DNA of 64,000 nucleotides from NCBI GenBank assembly GCA_964017065.1, contig OZ024788.1, forward strand, positions 9,898,047 through 9,962,046, read 5' to 3'. How positions within the stretch are numbered: position 1 is the first letter of the stretch; each line of letters begins with the position of its first letter. The translations under genes were made by a program, and so were the position numbers. Source of the stretch: Haliclona indistincta. Its lineage: Eukaryota > Porifera > Demospongiae > Haplosclerida > Chalinidae. The notes beneath the pieces are model-generated. The model ran no database searches. It was not told the DNA's origin and saw only the letters and a list, made by a program, of their open reading frames with translations. Below, piece by piece: positions 32,101-42,707 of the stretch.

Positions 32101-35100
32101 ATGAAACATGAGTGATAAACACCTCTGGGCTACCCTTATATTGGGTTAACGATATTCATAGCCTGGCGGGTAGTAATCATTGGATGTGATTGGGCAGCAT
32201 TGTCTATGAATATCGTTATTTGATGTGTGACTGATTGTGTTGTTGTTTATCGGTTGGCGTCGTGGTGTGCTGAGCTGGAATGAATAATATTACCCATTGG
32301 AATGTTATACAGTCACACCAGAGGAGCAGTTGGGAGGCAGTCATATTAGATTCTTTTGTACAATCACCGCTGAATTATTGATTAGCTGTTACGCCCATTT
32401 GAGGGCGGGGCTGGTTATGGTAGCAATGCCGCCTTACTACAGCGTGAAAGCTCAAGAAGCTTCATGAACAATACAGCCATTCTTTGCTTACTGTTTCAAT
32501 ACAGGACTGTTGCGTTCTTTATTATCAGTTTGTTACAAATTTGGCTGCACATGAGTTCAAATTTTACATATTCTGTCTGATATACAAAATTTAATAATTA
32601 TTCTAGTACATTTGTAGTCTAACAGTTGACTGATGACACAGAAATTTCTGAGTCATTTGGATGTAATCAAGTTGTCAATGTGCTTGTGTACTAGCCCAAT
32701 TTTGAATATCCGGTAAATATCAGATATTAATTTGCTTCAGTAGTGCATATGACCCAGGGTATTGTAACAAGAATGAAGTTCTAGTGAACGCCTACCCTAT
32801 GACACAGCAAGTGATTGATCTGTGTATTATAGAGTAGATTAATCCACATTCGATTTGAACAACTAGTGCCTCCAATTTTATAAGTAGCTTCAAGATATAC
32901 CTACATTGCCTCCTAGTGCTCAATTTTTCCCAAGCTGGTAAATTTATGATAAAGTGTCCATGCTGTAGAGTTGGTATTTTTGTGCACATTATTTCATGTG
33001 TGGTACAATACGTAATTATTAGTCAAGCTTTAGTATTCAATTTTGTATTGCTGTTGTTAAAATCATAAAATTAGGTCCCAATGAATTGTATTCAGTACTG
33101 TGATAATATCGGTCCTATGTATAAGTTAAAAATACTATATCTGTCCCATCATCAAATAATGCGACTCTTACACAACTGTGTTTGATAGACTCAATTCATC
33201 AGCACAGTAACGTCAATAGCTCACTCAAGAAAACTTTTAAAATAATCTTTTCAATCTACCACTACATGAGCTTAATATTAAACACAATAACTATGCAAGC
33301 TTACTAATAAGTCTTTGTTCACTACACTGGTAACTACTAACTACCTACCTAACTACCAATGCGTCTTAACTGGTCCCAAATGACTGGTTTCAGCTGAAAC
33401 ACTATTCTGCTATACGACATGTGACTGACTTCGGGTAGCTGATGGAGGGCTTGATAGACTCGACGTTGCTGTAGGCTGGTTTAACCAGAATGGTTGTCAC
33501 GAAGGGTGTAGTGAAGGCTGGGATGACGATAAGATAGGCGACGATATCAGGTATTTTTTCATTTTCAAGTCTGAGTGCGGGGTCGATAACCGGCAACAGA
33601 CTGACGGTGAAAGACATGACAGAAGCTGCGAAAAGATGTAACAGAGCTTTATTGACGGCCTTCCTTATTGCAGCATTGTCGTCAAGAGTAACCAGCTTGG
33701 TAATAACGATCATGGATGTGCTTTGTGCCAGCTGGAACATCAGTACAAACAGCCAAGCACGCACGCAGGCATGCCGCTCGAGTAGGTCTTCTCTGGTGTG
33801 GAGAGTACGTATGTTGGCTTGCTCGTCGATGATGGCAATTGTGATTGCAGATGTGATTAATGTTGGTGCAACGATTGTGAAGATCACCGTTGCCCATTTC
33901 AAGTCTCTTCCATACTTTAGCCAAATGATTATGTTGATCGCGATCATACAGGTAGCCAGGACCATCTGTGTAACCTCAAAAGTTATCAAGTTGACTTTCA
34001 GTCTATCATCGAGATTATCCTGATATAGCGGATAAGATGGCTGCTGTAGCCAGTAGAATAGTGCGGAAGTCATCGCTTTGAAAGTTTCTGTAATCATGAA
34101 GTTGGCAAGAAGGAACTGGGCGCTTTTGTTTATTGTCTTGTTAGCGAGTATCTTTGCAGCACAGTAGGGAATGATGATGATCGAGTAGCAGCATAACATG
34201 ACCAATGGCACAACAAATGTCTTGAAATACTTGACATCATCTTTACTCAGATCCATGCTTGCTGTCAACACTACTGCTGGTGGAAGTGTTAGTATGTTGT
34301 CATAGAGCTCATTTTATAGGCACTCACCAATTGCGTAAAATTGTTCTTTGTGGTGTTTCTGGTGTCATACTGCCCACACTAGCTCACATGTTCTACTAAT
34401 CTTTGATGTCGTCACAGATATTTTGTAGACAGAATGTGCAAGTTGTCAGTTTCCAACATGCACCAAATAGTGAGACACTATACGGCTTTAGCGTGAAACG
34501 TGTGAAATGCACAGCCAGTGTTTGATGTCAGGATCACAAATTCGCAAGAATGCAGCAGTCACAGCTCAACCATATCTTGTCTGAAAAGCTGACAAAACTG
34601 TTGGTCAGAAAAAGAAAGTCACTGAGTATGATACAGCAATACAGCATTGCAAAACAAGATCACTCTGCTACAATGCTCTTCATGCTTCAACAACCCAAAC
34701 ACACTAATATCTGCACAGCAGCTTGACTGTACCTCAGTATTGCTTGGTAGTTGGTAGTCAAACTGTTGGTTTTCAGTTCTCTGCTGTTATACTGTAAGCA
34801 TTACAGCAGAGAAGTGGGCAGCGGTTGACGTGGTCTTTACAATAGTTGTATCAACTCTGACAACTGCGATCACAATTGCCGTCATTGGTGAACAAAGGTA
34901 CACTCCACACCAAAAGAAGAGTTACTCCAGCTAGGAGCACCAGACCTGCAGAACAATAGATAGTTATAATACTGCAGGCACAGTGCCATATTGTATGTAC
35001 CTATTTCTCTTGAGCTCCTTGCATAACGCTGCCCTCTCTCTGCTCTATTGCACGAAGTGTTACTGTGTAACCACACCATGTGCAGAGGCTATTTCAAGTG

Positions 35101-38100
35101 CTTGGTGAGACAGTGACGACAGTGTTGTGACGTCACACACTTACTTTACACATATGCCATCGCCCTCTTGTACCACATATGCCATCGCCCTCTTGTACAA
35201 CTTTTTAAAATAATTTTTTTTATAGCAGCAACTACTACTACATGATCTTACTATTAAACTCAACAACTATGCAAGCTTACTAATAAGTCTTTGTTCACTA
35301 TACTAGTATTGTACTAACTGGTTCATAGTCACATTTGTACTGATGTTCCAGCTAACAATTGACAACTGCAATCACAATCGCCATCATTGACGAACAAGCC
35401 AACATACGTAAACTCGATGTCAAGTATTTCAAAACGTTTGTTGTGCCATTGGTCATGTTATGCAGCTTCTCGGTCAACATCATCTCCTACTGTGCTGCAA
35501 AGATACTCGCTAACAAGAAAATAAACAAAAGCGCCATGTTCTTTCTTGCCAACTTCATGATTACAGAAACTTTGCGAAAAGGTGTAACAGAGCTTTATTG
35601 ACGGCCTTCCTTATTCCGGCATTGTCGTTGAATACTTGACATCATCTTTACTGAGATCGTCCATACTTGCTGTCAACATTGCTTCTGTTGATGGAAGTGT
35701 TTCTGGTGTCACACTGCCCACACTAGCTCACATGTTCTACTAATCTTTGATGTCGTCACAGATGTTTTGTAGACAGAATGTGCAAGTTATCAGTTTCCAA
35801 CATGCACCAAATAGTGAGACACTAGACGGCTTTAGCACGAAACATGTGTAATGCTCAGCCAGTGTTTGATGTCAGGATCACAAATTAGCAAGAATGCAGC
35901 AGTCACAGCTCAACCATATCTTGTCTGAAAAGCTGACAAAACTGTCGGTCAGAAAGAAGAAAGTCACTGAACAATTATGATATAGCAATACAGCAAATAC
36001 AAGATCACTCTGCTACAATGCTCTTCATACAGTTCAACAACCCAAACACACTAATTTCAGCACAGCAGCTTGACTGTACCTCAGCATTGTTTGGTAGTTG
36101 GTAGTCAAACTGTTGCTTTGCAGTTCTCTGCTGTAATGCTGTAAGCAAGGAAGAACCATGTGTCTTGTGTTTTTGTTGATTTCCATAGCACACAGCTAGG
36201 AGCACCAGACCTGTAGAGCAATAGATAGTTATAATACTGCAGGCACAGTGCCATATTGAATGTACCTATTTCTCATGAGCTCCTTGCATAACGCTGCCCT
36301 CTCTCTGCCCTACTGCACGAAGTGTTACTGCGTAACCACACCACGTGGGAGGCTATTTCAAGTGCACGAGACCATGACGACAGTGTTGTGACGTCACACA
36401 CTTACTTTACAAGTATGCCATCGCCCTCATGTACCATTGCTGCTGAGCGTGGTCAAGTTGTCTACACCATGAATATTATTTGTGTAGCAGAGAATTTGCG
36501 CTATATGTACTGGAATAATGAATTTGGAAAGCATTATGCTCGCTATTAAGAATTATCCTTGAAACAGCTGTTCGTGTTTTAGACCAACAATTTAAAATCA
36601 TTTATAATCTCAGTGTCCTAAATAGCTTACTACGCTAACAATCTTATGCATAAGGCTTTGCTTGCTACTCAAAGTATATACTGACTACCTAACTGGTTCC
36701 TACAGTGTTCTTTTATCACGAGACGATGTTTGAGCCTGATCAGATCTTGTATTTCTTCCGTGTTACCGAAACTATTTTCAGCGTCAGTGTTGCTACGGCT
36801 GGTATAGTCAGTGCCAGCACAAACAGAAGACTGCTGATGACACTAGGTGATAAATTTTTGTTGTCTCTGATAAAGGGGTTGAGGACAAAAAGAGCATTGA
36901 CAGTGTAGATCCAAGCAGCAGTCATTATAAGACATCCCAGCACAATGGGAATGACTATTGATTTTGATTTGGTATCCTCATCTGTACCTTCCAACACGAT
37001 GATTAAGATCGATATTGCCCTGTAGATTAGTGGGGCGAATAGCAAGACCATCCATATAGGTATGAACAATGTTATGTTGTCTCGGCATTGTGAGTACATA
37101 TTACACTCTCTGTAATCGAATTCTGGCATGTTCAAATACCAATCAAGACCAAGATAACTGACAAAAGAGCCAGTTGTTACCACCGAAGATCTAATCGATG
37201 GGATAAGCACCACATCGTGTACCAGTTCTTTGTTTTCGAGGAAAATACAAGGAAAGGTGACGGCAAGTCTAATGAGTTGAGTTGCATAAACGGTCAAGAT
37301 ACTGTACTTTACTCTGGTATTGATATCCTCTCGATAGAGAGGGTGACCGGGCTGTTGTAGGTAGTAGGATAGAGCACAGACTGCTGCATTGCAAGTCTCC
37401 ACTGAAATGAAGCTCACAAGAATGAAGCGGATGGTCGTGTCAGTACCGAATATAATCATTATCTTGTGTACAGCAAGAGGAAAGACCACGACTGCATAGA
37501 AGAAGATCATCGCTGTCAAGGCAATAGCATCATCCATGCTAGCTATTAGTCACCGCAGGAAAGTGCTAATGTGTAACCAAGGAGCTTATTTATATACCCC
37601 AAGTGCACAAGAGATCTTGTTGTGGTGTTTATGACGTCACAATAGCTATGTACAAGTACGCCATCGCCCTCATGTACCATGCTGCTACAAGTGTAGTCGA
37701 GTTGTCTACGTCATGAATATTGTGCAGCAGGGAATGTGCTGGTGTAAACAGTTGTTAGTTAGAGCTAATAGTGAGACACTGTGTGGCTTTGTGAAAATCA
37801 TGTGAAATGCACAGTATGTGTTTGATGTTAGTATCCATCAGGGCAAAGGTTGAACTAGGTGTTTACTATAATAATTTTGACAGTCATCAAGCAAATTTTG
37901 AAATCACCCAAATTTTACACTTAGTATGGAACACACTTGTTAAAATCTGCTATTGCTAATCTACTGTTGTCCAGCTTTGTTTGTGTGGTGAATTATATAT
38001 AATTGTAAAACACACAGATTGACAGTCAGAGCAGGTAATAGACAACACCATCTATAAGCAGGAGCATGACAATGATATGTAGAGAGGTAACAGAACAGTG

Positions 38101-41100
38101 TATTGTATAACAATAAGTGAGTCAGAGAGTCTGTCCATGATATGACATAGCAATAGTCAGAGAGTCTGTTACGTAGCTCTCCTCTTGGAAAGAGTTCGTG
38201 TCTTAATGTTCAACATATAGAGCAAATCGTTGGGGAGGCGCTCTGTTTCTTTGAATGATAATATTATAACATAATAATTATAACGATAATATTATAATGA
38301 ATTATGATAATAATAACTTACTAATGGGTAATACACTAACAATCTTATGTATAAGGCCTTGCTTGCTACTCAAAGTATATACTGACTAGCTAACTGGTTC
38401 CTACAGTGTTTTTTTATCATGAGAAGGAAAATCCAGATCAGATCTTCCGTCTTACTGAAGCCATTTTCAGCATCAGAGTTGCTACGGCTGGTATAGTCAG
38501 TACCAGAACAATCAGGAAACTGCTGATATAAACATTAGGTGATGAATTTTTTTGGGTTCTGATAAAGTGGTTGAGGACTGAAAGAGTATTGACAGTGAAG
38601 GCCCAAGCAGCAGACATTATAAAAAGTCCCACCACAACGGGAATGATCAATTTCGGATATTGGGCATCCTCTAGAGTATCTTTCACGAAAACTACGATTG
38701 ATAATGCCATGTAGATTAGTAGAGTGAGTAGCCCTATGGGTATAAACAATGTTACGTTGAGACCAAGAAAACTGACAAAAGGGACATTTGTTATCAACGA
38801 AGATATATACAATGGAAGATATACCACTTCATTTATCAGTTCTTTATCTTTGAGGAAAAAGCAAGGCAAGGTGATGACAAGTCTAAGGAGTTGAGTTGCG
38901 TAAATGGTCAAGATACTGTACTTTACTCTGCCGTTGATGTCCTCTCGATAGAGAGGGTGACCTGGCTGTTGTAGGTAGTAGGATAGAGGACAGACTGCTG
39001 CATTGCAAGCCTCCACTGAAATCAAGATCACAAGAACGAAGCGGATGGTTGTGTCAGTACTCATTCTCTTGTGTACAGCAAATGAAAGGAACAAAACTGC
39101 ATAGAAGAAGATCATCGCTGCCAAGGCAATAATAACACCATCCATGCTAGCTGTTAGTCACCGCAGGAAAGTGCCAATGTGTAACCAAGGAGCTTATTTA
39201 CATACCAGTGATCAAGTGCTAAAGAGTTCTTATTGTGGTGTTTATGACGTCACAATAGCTACGTACAAGTACGCCATCGCCCTCGTGTACCATTGCTGCT
39301 GAGCGTGGTCAAGTTGTCTACACCATGAATATTATTTGTGTAGCAGAGAATTTGGCTGTGTCTACTGGAGTAATGAATCAATCTCAGGTTGTAATTTCGA
39401 AAGCATTTAAGAATTATGCGATTAAGAATTATCATCATCCTTTAAACAGAAAAATTGTTCGTGTTTTAGACCAAAAATAATTTATTTTAAATCATTTATA
39501 ATCTCAAATAGCTTACAACTCTAACAATCTTATGCATAAGCATTATACTACTAGCTAAAAGTGTTCTCTATGATGAAAATCCATATCAGATCTTCCGTGT
39601 TACTGAATCTTTTTCAGCACCAGTGATACGGTTGGTATAGTCAGTGCCAGTGCAAAAAGAAGACTGCTGATAGCATCACATGGTGAAGTTTGTGGGTCTC
39701 TGGTAAAGGGGTCAAGGACATAAAGAGCATTGATAGTGAAGGACCAAGCAGCAGTCATTGTAACACATCCCAGCACAATGGAAATGACAATCGATTTCGA
39801 TGATTTGGCATCCTCTATAGACTGTCGTTCACGATGAGTACGATTGATAATACAGTGTAGAGTAGTGGAGTGAGTAGCAAGACCACCCAAAAAGGCAAAA
39901 ACAATGTCATGTTGGCTCGGCATTGTATACACTCTTTCATGTTCAAATACCGATCAAGACAAAGGAAACTGACAAAAGAGGCAGTTGTTACCACCGAAGA
40001 TATAATCTGAACACTTCTTTCTTTCCCAGTTTTTTGTTTTTGAAGAAAACACAAGGAAAAGTGACAGCAAGTCTGATGAGTTGAGTTGCATTGATCATGC
40101 TTAAGATGCTGTACTTTAGTCCGCAATTAATATCCTCTCGATAGAAAGGGTGACCTGGCTGTAGTAGGTAGTAGGATAGAGCACAGACTGCTGCATTGCA
40201 AGCCTCCATGTTCACAAGAACGAAGAAGATGGTCATGTCAGTACCGAATATTATCATTCTCTTGTGTACAGCAAGCGGAAAGACCACGACTGCATAGAAG
40301 AAGATCATCACTGTCAAGGCAATAGCACCATCCATGGTAGCTGTTAGTCACCGCAGGAAAGTGCCAATGTGTAACCAAGGAGCTTATTTATATACCATGC
40401 TAAAGAGTTCTTATTGTGGTGTTTATTACGTCACAATAGCTACGTACAAGTACGTCATCGCCCTCATGTACCATGCTGCTACAAGTGTAGTCGAGTTGTC
40501 TACGTCATGAATATTGTGCATCAGGGAATGTGCTGGTGTAAACAGTTGTTAGTTACAGCTAATAGTGAGACACTGTGTGGCTTTGTGAAAATCATGTGAA
40601 ATGCACAGTATGTGCTTGATGTTAGTATCCATCAGGGCAAAGGTTGAACTAGGTGTTCAATTTTGACAGTCATCAAGCAAATTTTGACAGTCGTCAAGCA
40701 AATTTTGAAATCACCCAAATTTTATACTTAGTATGGAACACACTTGTTAAAATCTGCTATCGCAAATCTTAGTTGCTACCTGTTCATGTGGTTAATTATA
40801 ATAAAATTATTCAAATATTCTTCATTCCTGCTACTGATGTTAGTGCTACTGCATAACCACACCACACCAAGTGCACGAGACGTCACACACCTACTTTACA
40901 AGTATGCCATCGCCTTCATGTACCATTGCTGCTGACAATTTTGAATCAATTATTATCTCAGTGTCCTAAATAGCTTACTAATAATCAAGAATGGGTAATA
41001 CACTAACAATCTTATGCATAAGGCCTTGCTTGCTACTCAAAGTATCTACTGACTAGCTAACTGGTTCCTACAGTGTTCTTTATCATGAGACGACACTTGA

Positions 41101-42669
41101 GAAGGAAAATCCAGATCAGATCTTGTACTTCTGCCTTGATACTGAAACTATTTTCAGCACCAGTGTTGCTATGGCTGGTATGGTCAGTGCCAGTGCAAGC
41201 AGAAGACTGCCGATGACATTAGGCGATGAATTTTTTGGGTCTCTGGTAAAGGGATTGAGGACATAAAGAGCATTGACAGTAAAGGACCAAGCACCAGTCA
41301 TTATAAGACATCCCAGCACAATGGGAATGACTATCGATTTCGATGATTTGTCATCCTCATCTATACTGTCTTTCACGATGAGTACGATTGATAATGCAGT
41401 GTAGAGTAGTGGAGTGAGTAGCAAGACCACCCAAAAAGGCAAAAACAATGTCATGTTGGCTCGGCATTGTATACACTCTCTGTGATCGAAATACCAATCA
41501 AGAACAAGAAAACTGACAAAAGAGGCAGTTGTTGTCACCGAAGATATAGTCAGTGGAAGAAACACCATTTCCTTGACCAATTCTTTATTTTTGAGGAAAA
41601 CACAGGAGAAGGTTACAGCAATTCTAATGAGTTGAGTTGCATTAATGATGCTTAAAATGCTGTATTTCAGTCCGGCATTGATATCCTCTCGATGGAGAGG
41701 GTGACCTGGCTGTTGTAGGTAGTAGGATAGAGCACAGACTGCTGCATTGCAAGTCTCCACTGAAATGAAGCTCACAAGAATGAAGAGGATGGTCTTGTCA
41801 GTACCGAATATTATCATTCTCTTGTGTACAGCAAGCGGAAGGACCACGACTGCATAGAAGAAGATCATCGCTGTCAAGGCAATAGCACCATCCATACTAG
41901 CTGTTAGTCACTGCAGGAAAGTGCCAATGTGTAACCAAGGAGCTTGTTTATATACCCCAAGTGCACAAGAGATCTTGTTGTGGTGTTTATGAAGTCACAA
42001 TAGCTATGTACAAGTACGCCATCGCCCTCATGTACCATGCTGCTACAAGTGTAGTCGAGTTGTCTACGTCATGAATATTGTGCAGCAGGGAATGTGCTGG
42101 TGTAAACAGTTGTTAGTTACAGCTAATAGTGAGAAACTGTGTGGCTTTGTGAAAATCATGTGAAATGCACAGTATGTGTTTGATGTTAGTATCCATCAGG
42201 ACAAAGGTTGAACTAGGGGTTCGCTATAGTAATTTTGACACTCATCAAGCAAATTTTGAAATCACCCAAATTTTACGGAACACATTTGTTAAAATCTGCT
42301 ATTGCAAATCTTCTGTTGTTCAGCTCCATTGCTACCTGTTCATGTGGTGAATTACAAATATTCTTCATTCCTGCTACTGTGTAAGCTTGTGCTTTAACTT
42401 TTGCTTTTTCCAGTGATTTTGATGACCAAGGCTACTCTACTGTTCACAATAATCACAATCTGGAGACCTCCTCAAACTACAGCCGGCCCTCACGTGTCAA
42501 GAACTATCCTGACAATGAATCAGAGGCTTCATATCGCAGTGGATCAACAGCTAGCAGATCACTACACAGTGAGATTGATACTCACTCACTCCACTCACCC
42601 ACCTACCCACCCATTCACTCACCCACCCATCCACTCACCCACCCACTCACTCACTCACTTACTCGAATC

Positions 42670-42707
<38 letters not shown>

